DNA from: Flavobacteriales bacterium UBA958 | GTDB lineage: Bacteria > Bacteroidota > Bacteroidia > Flavobacteriales_D > Crocinitomicaceae | NCBI GenBank assembly: GCA_002293045.1 | Contig: DBCM01000070.1 | Span: 13,954-77,953 of the forward strand | DNA: 64,000 bases | Direction: 5' to 3' | In this document: positions 50,838 through 59,999 of the stretch, in pieces | Position numbering within the stretch: position 1 is the first letter of the stretch | Layout: each line of letters opens with the position of its first letter | Translations under genes and position numbers: made by a program | The notes under the pieces: model-generated | Told to the model about the DNA's origin: nothing | Seen by the model: only the letters and a program-made list of their open reading frames with translations | The model's database searches: none

Positions 50838-52991
50838 GTGAATCCGTCGCTTGCTTCTTCCAAACATATACTGCGCTTTCTTGGGGTGATATTTTTACTA
50901 TGGAGCAGCGCAATCTTCGCTCAAGAAAAGGAACTTATTCGCTATTGTCAAGAAAACCGTTTTAATCCCGTTGGATTCAGCGAATCCTTGAGCAAAGCTA
51001 GGCCATCCACAGGATCTATGCGTGTATTGACCGCCTATGAAAAATCATTAAACGGAAATTACTTAGGATTTACCCAAGATGTGCTTGCCCTAAAAAAAGT
51101 GAAGGTCAGCACTCTGAAAAACCCCTTCATACTGCACCTTTATCGGTTACAGCAATGTGAATTACAATTACATCTCGGTGAATTCACTGCCTCAAAAGAA
51201 GGGTTGCGTCGCGTGGTAGAAAGCGCCCGAAGGCAGCGTCAAAATCAGTGGGTATCACAAGCCTATCGATTGCTTTCCAATGTTTATTTGCATGAAAATA
51301 AAAAAGATTCTGCCGATGCATCGAACTACAAAGCAATCGAATTTGCCAAGCGATCCAATACCAAGCTCGAATTGGCGCTTTGTTTGCATCAATCGGCCAT
51401 CACCCATGCCCAATTTTCAAACATCCAAGAAGCCGTTACCCAGGCATTGTTGGCACTTCAAGTGGTAGAAAAGCTCAACAACAATTATTATGAATGCATC
51501 TTTAACCGATTTATCGCAGAATTATCCTTAGATGCAGGGAATTTAAGAGAAGCTGAAAATTATCTTCGAAAATGCCAATTGAAAAGTGGTAGAATATCGA
51601 GTACCCGATTGAAATTAGAAAACGACATTTTACGGGCACGAATCGAAATTAGAAAAGGCTTCCCGAAGGAAGTATTGGTGTTTTTTCCAACCAGTGTAAA
51701 GGGCTTGGAGCGATTAAAAGATTACACCTCGCTTGGAGAGGCCTGGATGGTTTTAGGAGAAACCTATAATGCGGCGGGACAAACCCAACAATCCTTAGAC
51801 GCGTTCAACACATCGCTCACATATTTCGATCAATCGGGTGAACCTGAAAAAATGGCCAGCGTGTATCACCAAGTTGGATTGGTGTATTTATCAAAGCGTG
51901 ATTTGGCAAATGCAGAAAAGAACATCTTAAAATCCATCTTGATACGAAATGATATCAAGGAACGAACCCGCATTTACGAAAGTTATTTTGCCTTGTCAAA
52001 TGTGTATGCCGCTCAAGGAAAAAAACAACAAGCGTATGATTACCTAAAACGTCATACTGATTTTTTACGACGAAATTCGTTTTCCATTGACAGTAAAAAA
52101 ATTGAAGACCTTACCCAGACCAACTCTCGGGAGGAACGAGAACGCTTAATTGAAACCCAGGAAGAAAAACTGCAAAAAGAACTCAAGGAGAAAGAAATCC
52201 TGAAGCTTCAAAGTGACCGACAATTGCTGGGCATCAGTATTGTAATTGCCATTTTTTTCCTATCCGCAGTAACCGTGTTTTTTATTATTCGCCAACGCAA
52301 TACCCTTCAAGAGCAGCGAGAATCAGAAATGTCACAGACCCTGTTGCGCTCTCAGATGAATCCGCACTTTATCTTTAACGCCCTGGCAGTTATTCAAAGT
52401 TATATTTACGAGAACACCCCAGAAAAAACATCCAAGTTTCTGGTGAATTTTTCACGTTTAATACGTTTGATTTTAGAAAACTCTCCCAAGGAATTTATTA
52501 CCATTGACATTGAAAAGGAGATTTTATCTAAGTACCTAACAACCCAAAAGCTGAGGTTTGAAGATCGTTTTAATTTTGTCATTGACATTGACGAAGAGCT
52601 TCTTTTTAAACGAGCCTTGATTCCTCCAATGATTACGCAGCCATTCATAGAAAACTCTATTGAACATGGACAATTACACACCATAGAACGTGGGGTGATT
52701 AAGATTCATATGAAAGAAGACGCGGGCATGTTAACCATTGAAATCACTGATAATGGCGTAGGCAGAACAAAAGCGGGTAAAATTAAAAAGAACAAAACGC
52801 ACAAAAGTATGGCGATAGACATCACCCGAGAGCGGATAGAAATTATGAATAAGAAATATAAGGGCAAAGGCAGTTTAACCATTGAAGATTTAGACCTCAA
52901 GCACAAAACAGGAACACGCGTAATAATTTGTTTGCCAATCATTTACGAAAACACTACATTTGAAGCATATGAAAAAAGTACTGATAATTGA
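50838..52991 (+). CDS. TPR sensor histidine kinase, LytS-type
   Basis: A 717-residue sensor kinase. The N-terminal signal/membrane anchor (hydrophobic near residues 12-30) leads to TPR repeats over about 95-430, a coiled coil, a membrane helix near 465-487 (LLGISIVIAIFFLSAVTVFF), then a His-kinase domain of the LytS type: SQMNPHFIFNALAVIQ with the phospho-histidine near 510 and ITDNGVGRTKAG in the ATP site. The GTG at 50838 is used because the promoter overlaps the upstream ATG (50814). It overlaps the response regulator by 23 bp. TPRs in the sensor suggest protein or peptide sensing. Confidence 0.9.
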   Translation: MNPSLASSKHILRFLGVIFLLWSSAIFAQEKELIRYCQENRFNPVGFSESLSKARPSTGSMRVLTAYEKSLNGNYLGFTQDVLALKKVKVSTLKNPFILHLYRLQQCELQLHLGEFTASKEGLRRVVESARRQRQNQWVSQAYRLLSNVYLHENKKDSADASNYKAIEFAKRSNTKLELALCLHQSAITHAQFSNIQEAVTQALLALQVVEKLNNNYYECIFNRFIAELSLDAGNLREAENYLRKCQLKSGRISSTRLKLENDILRARIEIRKGFPKEVLVFFPTSVKGLERLKDYTSLGEAWMVLGETYNAAGQTQQSLDAFNTSLTYFDQSGEPEKMASVYHQVGLVYLSKRDLANAEKNILKSILIRNDIKERTRIYESYFALSNVYAAQGKKQQAYDYLKRHTDFLRRNSFSIDSKKIEDLTQTNSREERERLIETQEEKLQKELKEKEILKLQSDRQLLGISIVIAIFFLSAVTVFFIIRQRNTLQEQRESEMSQTLLRSQMNPHFIFNALAVIQSYIYENTPEKTSKFLVNFSRLIRLILENSPKEFITIDIEKEILSKYLTTQKLRFEDRFNFVIDIDEELLFKRALIPPMITQPFIENSIEHGQLHTIERGVIKIHMKEDAGMLTIEITDNGVGRTKAGKIKKNKTHKSMAIDITRERIEIMNKKYKGKGSLTIEDLDLKHKTGTRVIICLPIIYENTTFEAYEKSTDN

Positions 52992-53712
52992 TGATGAAAA
53001 ACGCATCCGGGATTTTGTAAAACGGATGATTGATTCGTTTAATCTTGATGTTGAGGTATTTACGGACGGTGAAAACGTCGAAACGGGGTTCGAATCCATC
53101 AACCGCATTCAACCAGACATTGTGTTTTTAGACATTCAAATGCCGGACGGTACCGGGTTTGATTTGTTGAACCGTGTAAAAGACAAGAAGTTTGAATTGA
53201 TTTTTATTACGGCGTTTCAGGAATATGCCATCATGGCAATTAAATTCAGTGCCCTCGATTACATTCTTAAACCGATTGATGAGGAAGAATTAAAAACAGC
53301 CCTGCAAAACGCCATTGACACGGTAGATTTCAAAAAAGAAGACTCACAATTTGAGGCGCTTACCCACAACCTTCAAACCAACCAAAAACGAAAATTAGTA
53401 CTTAAGACGCAAGAAAGTGTGCACGTGGTAGACCTCAGCGAAATCATACGTTGCGAGGCGGATAAAAACTATACCTTCTTTTACCTCAATAGTGGTAAAA
53501 AAATTCTTGTATCTCGAACACTTAAAGATTTTGAAACCTTGCTCTCAAATCATGGCTTTTTTAGAGTTCAACAGTCTCATTTGATCAATTTGGAATACAT
53601 AGAACGCTATGATAAACACGAAGGAGGTTCCGTCATTATGCGGGATGGTTCGGCGGTGCCTTTATCCCCTGCTAAAAAGGATCAATTTTTCACGATGCTC
53701 GAAAAACTCTAA
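52969..53712 (+). CDS. LytTR-family response regulator
   Basis: The 247-residue protein has a receiver domain (residues about 1-120) with acidic DDEK near residue 8-11, phospho-acceptor D55 in FLDIQMPDG, FITAF near 83 and KP near 104, then a LytTR DNA-binding domain from about 140 to the end (VVDLSEIIRCEADKNYTFFYL, HGFFRVQQSHLINLEYIERYDKH). The ATG at 52969 (not 52960) starts right at the first strand MKKVLIIDDE. It overlaps the kinase gene by 23 bp, so the pair forms a two-component system. Target sites cannot be seen. Confidence 0.94.
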   Translation: MKKVLIIDDEKRIRDFVKRMIDSFNLDVEVFTDGENVETGFESINRIQPDIVFLDIQMPDGTGFDLLNRVKDKKFELIFITAFQEYAIMAIKFSALDYILKPIDEEELKTALQNAIDTVDFKKEDSQFEALTHNLQTNQKRKLVLKTQESVHVVDLSEIIRCEADKNYTFFYLNSGKKILVSRTLKDFETLLSNHGFFRVQQSHLINLEYIERYDKHEGGSVIMRDGSAVPLSPAKKDQFFTMLEKL

Positions 53713-54848
53713 GCTAGGGCTTGCGTCAAGTCTTGAATTAAGTCCTCCACATCCTCGATACCGACACTTAAACGGATTAAACTATCTACGACCCCACTTT
53801 GCTCGCGCTCCGCTTTAGGAATAGACGCATGCGTCATCGTGGCGGGATGCCCAATCAAAGATTCTACCCCACCTAAGGATTCCGCTAAGGAGAATATTTC
53901 AACTTTTTTAACCACGGATAAGGCATCTTCCAAGTTATTTCCTTTCAAGGTAAAGGAAATCATTCCCCCGAAACCGCGCATCTGCTTTACTGCCACATGA
54001 TGGTTTGGGTGGTGGGTAAATCCGGGCCAAAACACCTTATCGATTTTTGGATGATTCGCCAAGAAATGAGCGATTTTCTCCCCATTTTCACAATGACGCT
54101 CCATGCGCAAGTGTAAAGTTTTTATCCCTCTTAGCACAAGAAAAGAATCCATTGGACCACAAACGGCACCCGATGAGTTTTGTATCCGATACATTTCATG
54201 CGCAATGGTTTCATCCTTGGTCACCAAGGCTCCCATGATTACATCCGAGTGCCCCCCTAAGTATTTGGTCACCGAATGCATCACGATATCGGCCCCAAGG
54301 TCTAAAGGGTTTTGTAGATAGGGCGTAGCAAAGGTATTATCCACACACAGCATGGCTCCCGCTGCTTTCGCAATGGCAGAGGCCCCTTCAATGTCGATAA
54401 TGTTCATCATTGGGTTTGTGGGTGTTTCTACCCAAATCAATTTTGTATTTTTATTCACCTTTACTTGGATGTTGGCTACATCGGTCATGTCCACAAAATG
54501 AAAAACCAGGCCATATTTCTCGAAAATCGTTTTAAAAATCCGATAAGACCCACCGTATAAATCATTCGTAGAAATGACCTCATCCCCGGGGTTGAGCATT
54601 TTAATGACGCAATCAATGGCCGCTAAACCCGATCCAAAACACGCGCCATGGGTTCCGTTTTCAATCGCTGCTAAATTCTTCTCAAGGGCATGACGTGTTG
54701 GATTCAAGGTTCGCGAATACTCGTAGCCTTTATGGTTTCCTACCCCCTCTTGCACATAGGTTGATGTTTGATAAATTGGTGTCATGATGGCTCCGGTAGC
54801 TGAATCTGGTGCTACCCCCTCGTGAATGGCTTTCGTTGCGAATTTCAT
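53709..54848 (-). CDS. Cystathionine gamma-synthase / lyase family PLP enzyme
   Basis: The 379-residue PLP-dependent enzyme makes or splits cystathionine in methionine or cysteine metabolism. It shows the Cys/Met metabolism family pattern: TPIYQTSTYVQEG near residue 22, YEYSRTLNPTRHALEKNLA near 43-61, SGLAAIDCVI near 75, WVETPTNPMMNI near 145, DNTFATPYLQNPL, and SVTKYLGGHSDVIMGAL with the PLP lysine near 195. Synthase and lyase cannot be separated safely from motifs. The start is the ATG at 54848, because the longer frame (54875) precedes the promoter box at 54864-54871. Confidence 0.93.
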   Translation of the reverse strand: MKFATKAIHEGVAPDSATGAIMTPIYQTSTYVQEGVGNHKGYEYSRTLNPTRHALEKNLAAIENGTHGACFGSGLAAIDCVIKMLNPGDEVISTNDLYGGSYRIFKTIFEKYGLVFHFVDMTDVANIQVKVNKNTKLIWVETPTNPMMNIIDIEGASAIAKAAGAMLCVDNTFATPYLQNPLDLGADIVMHSVTKYLGGHSDVIMGALVTKDETIAHEMYRIQNSSGAVCGPMDSFLVLRGIKTLHLRMERHCENGEKIAHFLANHPKIDKVFWPGFTHHPNHHVAVKQMRGFGGMISFTLKGNNLEDALSVVKKVEIFSLAESLGGVESLIGHPATMTHASIPKAEREQSGVVDSLIRLSVGIEDVEDLIQDLTQALA

Positions 54849-54863
54849 GGAATTAATTTTGCT

Positions 54864-54871
54864 CAAAATTA
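54864..54871 (-). promoter_or_regulatory. -7 promoter box of the cystathionine enzyme gene
   Basis: TAATTTTG on the minus strand, a full TAnnTTTG match, 15 bp before the ATG at 54848. It makes the longer frame that would start at 54875 unlikely. Confidence 0.5.
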
Positions 54872-54887
54872 ACAAAAGGGATTGAAT

Positions 54888-55217
54888 CTAACCGAGTTCT
54901 TTTGGATCCCAAAAAAAGGATTCAAACTGTTGGATTTGGTCATCAAGCACAGGTATCCCTTCAGCCATCAATTTCCGCTGCATGGCACCTTCATCTTCAA
55001 AGTGCATTTTCCCAGTTAACAAACCCGTTCGATTGACCACCCGATGTGCTGGCACATCCGATAAGCTATGACTCGCATTCATGGCCCAACCCACCATGCG
55101 CGCAGCGCCTTTTGACCCTAAGGCTTGCGCGATCGCTCCATAGGTGGTAACCTTTCCTGGAGGGATTAAACGCACTATTTGATATACCGCTTGGAAGAAA
55201 TCTAGGTCTTTTTTCAT
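54888..55217 (-). CDS. Alkyltransferase-like (ATL) DNA-binding protein
   Basis: The 109-residue protein is related to the C-terminal domain of O6-methylguanine-DNA methyltransferase: IPPGKVTTYGAIAQALG near residue 20-36, ARMVGWAMNAS near 41-51, and VPAHRVVNRTGLL near 56-68. Where true methyltransferases have PCHRV with the reactive cysteine, this has PAHRV, so it cannot accept a methyl group. ATL proteins of this sort bind alkylated DNA and hand it to nucleotide excision repair. The ATG at 55217 fits the family start; a frame three codons longer is also open. Confidence 0.9.
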   Translation of the reverse strand: MKKDLDFFQAVYQIVRLIPPGKVTTYGAIAQALGSKGAARMVGWAMNASHSLSDVPAHRVVNRTGLLTGKMHFEDEGAMQRKLMAEGIPVLDDQIQQFESFFWDPKELG

Positions 55218-55263
55218 GCCCCACAAAGATAGCTGTGTAGGCCCAATCTAAAAATTCCGGCAT

Positions 55264-55288
55264 AAAAAAAGCCGCTCAAGGCGGCTTT
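55264..55288 (-). terminator. Rho-independent terminator of the membrane pyrophosphatase gene
   Basis: 8-bp perfect stem AAAGCCGC/GCGGCTTT with a 5-base loop (55268-55288), followed on the minus strand by a run of T (55270-55264). It lies 19 bp past the stop at 55307. Confidence 0.9.
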
Positions 55289-55306
55289 ACAATCTACTAT
55301 GTTTGT

Positions 55307-57778
55307 TTACTCTTTGCAGCAATCTTTCTTCATCTTTCCCCCAATCCACTTGCCATTCTTGTCGTACTGTGCCATGCAGGCATCTTTTTCTTGCTTGGAA
55401 CAGCCAATTTCATCGCATTTTTTTGCGCACTCTTCTTTGGTCATTTTTGAACATTCGTTCATGTTGCATTTTCCCATCATTTGAGTACCTGCTTTACAGT
55501 TACCCTCACACTTTCCGGATTGCATGCCTGATTTGCACATGCCAGACTCACTTTGGCATTCCATGCGCATTTTGTTGCCCTGGTTGTTGTTTTCAGAGCC
55601 GGAAGTGCCATTTCCAAGAATTGGAGCAATGACCAATCCAACTAAACATGTTAACTTAATTAAAATGTTCATTGAAGGACCTGAAGTATCTTTAAACGGA
55701 TCACCAACGGTATCGCCGGTTACTGCAGCTTTGTGCGCATCAGAACCTTTGAAGGTCATTTCCCCGTTGATTTCAACGCCTGCTTCAAACGACTTTTTAG
55801 CATTATCCCATGCACCCCCTGCGTTATTTTGGAACACCGCCCAAAGTACACCCGATACCGTAACACCAGCCATGTATCCACCAAGCATCTCAGCGATTAA
55901 TTGATTATCGTATCCAATTAACATCGGTAAGGTAGCAATCGCAATAGGGAAACCTATGGTTAACACCCCAGGCAACATCATTTCACGCAAGGCCGCTTTC
56001 GTAGAAATCTCAACGCATTTTCCGTATTCTGGCTTACCTGTTCCTTCCATGATTCCTGGAATTTCCTTGAACTGACGACGCACCTCATATACCATGTCCA
56101 TGGCTGCTTTACCTACTGAATTCATTGCTAAGGCGGAGAAAACCACTGGGATCATACCCCCAATAAACAACATGGCTAAAACCGGAGCTTTGAAAATGTT
56201 AATTCCATCAATGCCCGTGAACGTTACGTAAGCAGCAAATAAGGCTAAGGAAGTTAAGGCTGCAGAAGCAATAGCAAAGCCTTTTCCGGTTGCTGCCGTG
56301 GTATTTCCAACTGAATCTAAAATGTCAGTACGTTGACGTACTTCTTTAGGTAATTCACTCATTTCAGCAATTCCACCTGCGTTGTCTGAGATCGGACCGA
56401 ATGCGTCAATCGCTAATTGCATTGCTGTTGTGGCCATCATCGCAGATGCAGCCAACGCGACACCGTAGAATCCTGCTAAGGCGTATGAACCCCAAATAGC
56501 ACCGGCAAATAACAAGACCGTTGGGAAGGTAGAAATCATCCCAGTAGCTAAACCAGCAATCACGTTTGTACCTGCACCGGTAGCAGATTTTTGAACGATT
56601 TTTAACACGGGCTTAGTACCTAGACCAGTGTAGTATTCAGTTACTGAGGAAATTACTCCCCCAACAACTAAGCCAACGATGGCGGCAAAGAATACTCGCA
56701 GTGAAGAAATGTCTTTAACGCCTTCACCAAAGAAATTCATTTGCATGGTAGATGGAAGCATCCAAATCACTAAACCATAACACGCGATAGCAGTTAAGGC
56801 GATGGAAACCCAGTTTCCTAGGTTCAGTGCACCTTGCACTTGCTTTTCCTTATCGTCGTTGCTTTTAATGCGCACCAATAAGGTTCCAATGATGGAGAAA
56901 ATGATTCCAAAACCAGCGATGGCCATTGGCAGCAAAATCGGACCGATACCGCCGAACGCATCTTTAATGCTTCCTCCCATATCCTGAATCACGTAATTAC
57001 CAAGCACCATGGCGGCAAGAACAGTAGCCACATACGAACCAAATAAATCCGCCCCCATTCCGGCAACATCCCCAACGTTATCTCCAACGTTGTCTGCAAT
57101 GGTGGCAGGGTTACGTGGATCATCTTCAGGAATACCGGCTTCTACTTTACCGACTAAATCCGCACCTACATCCGCTGCTTTTGTATAGATACCTCCACCA
57201 ACACGTGCGAATAATGCAATGGATTCAGCACCTAGGGAGAATCCTGCTAAGGTTTCTAACACCACCGTCATGTCTTCTGCATTCGTCCATTTGCCTCCCA
57301 TAAAGAATTGGAAGAAAATGATAAAAAACCCAGTCAATCCTAAGACTGCTAAACCGGCTACTCCAAGTCCCATAACGGTACCACCGCCAAAGGAAACTTT
57401 CAAGGCCTGAGGCAATGAAGTTCTTGCCGCTTGAGTAGTTCGGACGTTTGTTTTAGTGGCAATTTTCATCCCCATGTTTCCAGCCAATGCTGAAAAAATG
57501 GCTCCAAAAACAAAAGCTACAATGATTAATAAATGTGTTTTAACGCCAGGAATAAAGGTAATTCCTGCCAACACAACGCTAGAGAGCAAAACAAATACTG
57601 CAAGCAAACGATATTCTGCCTTAAGAAAGGCAAGTGCACCTTCATAGATGTAGTCTGAAATTTCTTTCATTTTTCCATCCCCTGCATCTTGTTTCAATAC
57701 CCATGCGCGTTTCATTGCCATAAACAGTAACCCAATCAGTGCTAAAACGATTGGTACATAAATCATCATTGACTCCAT
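55307..57778 (-). CDS. hppA: Membrane-bound ion-pumping pyrophosphatase with Cys-rich C-terminal tail
   Basis: The protein splits pyrophosphate and pumps sodium and/or protons across the inner membrane with about 16 helices. Core motifs: [19 protein letters not shown] near residue 198-216, then [18 protein letters not shown], and DNAGGIAEM near 465. The [11 protein letters not shown] segment has alanine at the site that decides potassium dependence, so it should need potassium. The core ends near residue 720; residues 722-823 form an extra tail (55310-55615) with 12 cysteines and many methionines and lysines. In this family the C-terminus faces the periplasm, so the tail may bind metal there. 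TTG-N20-TACTTTTG is its promoter. Confidence 0.95.
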   Translation of the reverse strand: MESMMIYVPIVLALIGLLFMAMKRAWVLKQDAGDGKMKEISDYIYEGALAFLKAEYRLLAVFVLLSSVVLAGITFIPGVKTHLLIIVAFVFGAIFSALAGNMGMKIATKTNVRTTQAARTSLPQALKVSFGGGTVMGLGVAGLAVLGLTGFFIIFFQFFMGGKWTNAEDMTVVLETLAGFSLGAESIALFARVGGGIYTKAADVGADLVGKVEAGIPEDDPRNPATIADNVGDNVGDVAGMGADLFGSYVATVLAAMVLGNYVIQDMGGSIKDAFGGIGPILLPMAIAGFGIIFSIIGTLLVRIKSNDDKEKQVQGALNLGNWVSIALTAIACYGLVIWMLPSTMQMNFFGEGVKDISSLRVFFAAIVGLVVGGVISSVTEYYTGLGTKPVLKIVQKSATGAGTNVIAGLATGMISTFPTVLLFAGAIWGSYALAGFYGVALAASAMMATTAMQLAIDAFGPISDNAGGIAEMSELPKEVRQRTDILDSVGNTTAATGKGFAIASAALTSLALFAAYVTFTGIDGINIFKAPVLAMLFIGGMIPVVFSALAMNSVGKAAMDMVYEVRRQFKEIPGIMEGTGKPEYGKCVEISTKAALREMMLPGVLTIGFPIAIATLPMLIGYDNQLIAEMLGGYMAGVTVSGVLWAVFQNNAGGAWDNAKKSFEAGVEINGEMTFKGSDAHKAAVTGDTVGDPFKDTSGPSMNILIKLTCLVGLVIAPILGNGTSGSENNNQGNKMRMECQSESGMCKSGMQSGKCEGNCKAGTQMMGKCNMNECSKMTKEECAKKCDEIGCSKQEKDACMAQYDKNGKWIGGKMKKDCCKE

Positions 57779-57813
57779 TTCTTTAGTAATTAATTTTCAA
57801 AAATTTTCGACGG

Positions 57814-57844
57814 CAAAAGTAGCGTATTTCGCCAAGGTTTGCAA
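57814..57844 (-). promoter_or_regulatory. Promoter of hppA
   Basis: On the minus strand TTG (57844-57842), a 20-bp spacer and TACTTTTG (57821-57814) give a full Bacteroidota promoter; the leader would be about 30 bp. Confidence 0.7.
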
Positions 57845-57874
57845 GTACGGACAAAACGAAAATAAGGTTACGTA

Positions 57875-58840
57875 TTAGTCGTTTGAAATAATATCGAACA
57901 ATTCATCCAAATTTGGAGAAATAATAACTTCAATCCGTCGGTTTTTGGCTTTATCCGAAGGGTCAACGGGTTGAAATTCACTTCGACCGGCCGCAACAAT
58001 ACGCGCTGGATTCATTTTAGAATTGGCTAGCAGTATATCCACGACGGAAGTTGCCCGCAACACTGACAATTCCCAGTTATTTCTTGGAATAGCGGCACTG
58101 GAAAGCTTATCTGTATCCGTATGGCCCTCCACCACAATTTCCAAATCCGTTTCATTTTCTAAGGCTTTACCAATTTGAAGTAGGGCACTTTTACCATCCG
58201 CCTCAACGACAATACTTCCAGATTTAAACAAAAGTTTTGCCTCCATACTCACATAGATTTTCCCATTTTTCTGTTCTACTTTCAATCCCTGATTTTCAAA
58301 GCCAATGAGGGCATCGGTCACTTTCTTCTTTAAGGTGTTCAAGGCATCTTCTTGACGTTTTAGCAACTCCTCCAATTCATTGACCCGTTGTTCACGTTCT
58401 TCCAAGAGTTTTTGTTTTGCTTTTAATTCTGACTCAAGGCTTACTAAGGCTTCAGATTTCTTTTGCAGTTCGACATTTTTCTGTTCAAGCTGTTTTTGAA
58501 GGACGGAAGCTTCCTTTGCTCCCGTTGATTTATACTTTTCGAATGTTTTAGTGAGTTCATCGAGTTCTTTCATCGACTTACCCAACTCACGAGATAGGGT
58601 GCGAACGGAAAGGCCCAGTCTCGAGGTGTCTGCTTTCAAGGCGGTCGCTTCCTTTTGCAGTGCATCTACCGTAGATTTAAGCTCCTTCACCTTGAGTTCA
58701 TAATCCTGATTGCTTTGTTTCATTTTTTCAAGCTCTTCGGAACAGGCCTTTTGCTGTGCTTCCAAGGCTTTAAACTTTTTTGAGGAAACACACGCCGAAG
58801 CAAGGACAAGCAACACTAAAAACAGAACAGACTTTTTCAT
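57875..58840 (-). CDS. OmpA-family lipoprotein with coiled coil
   Basis: A 321-residue lipoprotein (lipobox LASAC, cysteine at residue 17) anchored to the outer membrane. A long coiled coil from about 25 to 190 (heptads such as LKSTVDALQKEATAL and LEELLKRQEDAL) is followed by an OmpA domain: VVEGHTDTDKLSS near 235-247 and NRRIEVII near 300, which bind peptidoglycan. It ties the outer membrane to the wall. The ATG at 58840 is preferred because it starts the signal peptide; the longest frame starts at 58876. Confidence 0.9.
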   Translation of the reverse strand: MKKSVLFLVLLVLASACVSSKKFKALEAQQKACSEELEKMKQSNQDYELKVKELKSTVDALQKEATALKADTSRLGLSVRTLSRELGKSMKELDELTKTFEKYKSTGAKEASVLQKQLEQKNVELQKKSEALVSLESELKAKQKLLEEREQRVNELEELLKRQEDALNTLKKKVTDALIGFENQGLKVEQKNGKIYVSMEAKLLFKSGSIVVEADGKSALLQIGKALENETDLEIVVEGHTDTDKLSSAAIPRNNWELSVLRATSVVDILLANSKMNPARIVAAGRSEFQPVDPSDKAKNRRIEVIISPNLDELFDIISND

Positions 58841-58939
58841 ACCTTGGATTTTTACAAAAATCGAGCTTTCATTCATGTGAAATCCGCTGAAGTCATTGAG
58901 TTTTTAACACTCCTTCTTTAATTGCTTTGTCAATGTGCT

Positions 58940-58947
58940 TAACTTTG
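58940..58947 (+). promoter_or_regulatory. -7 promoter box of pnuC
   Basis: TAACTTTG, a full TAnnTTTG match, 7 bp before the ATG at 58955. Upstream TTG triplets are at 10 and 15 bp, shorter than the usual spacing. Confidence 0.45.
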
Positions 58948-58954
58948 ACCACCA

Positions 58955-59488
58955 ATGCCAACGATTATCTTCATTTTTGAACTTCTTGCCTCCCTGCTTG
59001 GAGTAGTGTACATTGTACTTATTGCCAGGAAAAATGCTTTGGGTTGGCTCGTTGGGATCCTTTCTTGTGCCATTTTTGCCGTACTTTGCTTTGAATCCGA
59101 GCTCCATAGTCAAGGAATTATTCAAGTACTGAATGTACTGATGGGCGTTTGGGGTTGGGTGCAGTGGCGAAAGCAGGAGATTCCGGTGCAATCATATCCT
59201 ATACTCAGCTATATTTTTTTGGCCGCATTACCTCTGTTTTATATGGGAAGTACGGTCTGTTTCCCCGACATAAATTGGACGCGCCAACTCGATCAAATTG
59301 CATTGGTTTTTTCAATCCTTGCCACCCTATTCACGGTTCGTATGATTCAACAAAATTGGATGCTGTGGTTGGTCGTTAATGGAATAACGGCTGTTACCGC
59401 CTTTTCGAACGAATTGTATTTCTACGCCAGCTTATCTCTTATTTATTTTGGGGTTTCACTTTACGGAATGTATCAATGGAGAAAATAA
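58955..59488 (+). CDS. pnuC: Nicotinamide riboside transporter PnuC
   Basis: A 177-residue membrane protein with about seven helices and no signal peptide. The PnuC signature GWVQWRK near residue 66-72 and the C-terminal YGMYQWRK mark it as the nicotinamide riboside uptake protein. It overlaps the nadR-like kinase gene by 13 bp; such pairing is common, because phosphorylation by the kinase traps the riboside inside the cell. Together with nadC at 50 kb it feeds the NAD pool. Confidence 0.92.
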   Translation: MPTIIFIFELLASLLGVVYIVLIARKNALGWLVGILSCAIFAVLCFESELHSQGIIQVLNVLMGVWGWVQWRKQEIPVQSYPILSYIFLAALPLFYMGSTVCFPDINWTRQLDQIALVFSILATLFTVRMIQQNWMLWLVVNGITAVTAFSNELYFYASLSLIYFGVSLYGMYQWRK

Positions 59489-59982
59489 TTCCACTTAAGT
59501 TTCGAATAGCGTTCACTGGCCCTGAATGCAGCGGAAAATCCACGCTGGCACATTGGCTTTCAAATGAGCTCAACCTTCCCCTTGTTCCAGAATTTGCGCG
59601 TACTTATTTAGCAGATAATCCGAGCTATTCGCGTGAAGACTTATACGCCATTGCATCAGGACAATTTACCCAAAATCATCAACATGACCGTTGTGTTTGT
59701 GACACAGAAATGACTGTTATGCGCATTTGGGAACACGTAAAATACGGAGGGATTTCAACACATATTCAGGACTTAACATCGTCCGAATCGTACACCTTAT
59801 TGCTCTTGTGTAAACCCGATTTTCCCTGGGAAGATGATCCCTTGAGGGAACACCCTGAAGCGCGGAACGAGCTCTTCGATTTATATGTTCAAGACTTGAA
59901 GGCACGACAGGTACCTTACCATATTCTAGCGGGTTCCTTGGAGGAAAGAAAATCACAACTTTTGAAGCTAATTCCTCATTGA
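59476..59982 (+). CDS. NadR-like nicotinamide ribose kinase (AAA ATPase domain)
   Basis: A 168-residue P-loop kinase: Walker A GPECSGKST at residues 14-22, then PEFARTYL near 37-44, DTEMTVMRIWEHVKYG near 76-91 and LLLCKPDFPWEDDPLREHPEAR near 113-134, all typical of the ribosylnicotinamide kinase domain of NadR. It lacks the DNA-binding and NMN adenylyltransferase parts of enteric NadR and so works only as a kinase. It overlaps pnuC by 13 bp, and the two form the nicotinamide riboside salvage unit. Confidence 0.92.
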   Translation: MEKIIPLKFRIAFTGPECSGKSTLAHWLSNELNLPLVPEFARTYLADNPSYSREDLYAIASGQFTQNHQHDRCVCDTEMTVMRIWEHVKYGGISTHIQDLTSSESYTLLLLCKPDFPWEDDPLREHPEARNELFDLYVQDLKARQVPYHILAGSLEERKSQLLKLIPH

Positions 59983-59995
59983 TTTGGTACCTTTG
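59961..59995 (+). promoter_or_regulatory. Promoter of the SCO gene
   Basis: TTTG (59961-59964), a 23-bp spacer and TACCTTTG (59988-59995) lie within the end of the kinase gene; the ATG at 60000 comes 4 bp later, so SCO has its own nearly leaderless transcript. Confidence 0.65.
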
Positions 59996-59999
59996 TCTT

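Noticed and set aside
58904..59191. 95-codon minus-strand frame over pnuC
   Set aside because: It is antisense to pnuC, which has a clear family match and its own promoter box; the minus frame shows no features.
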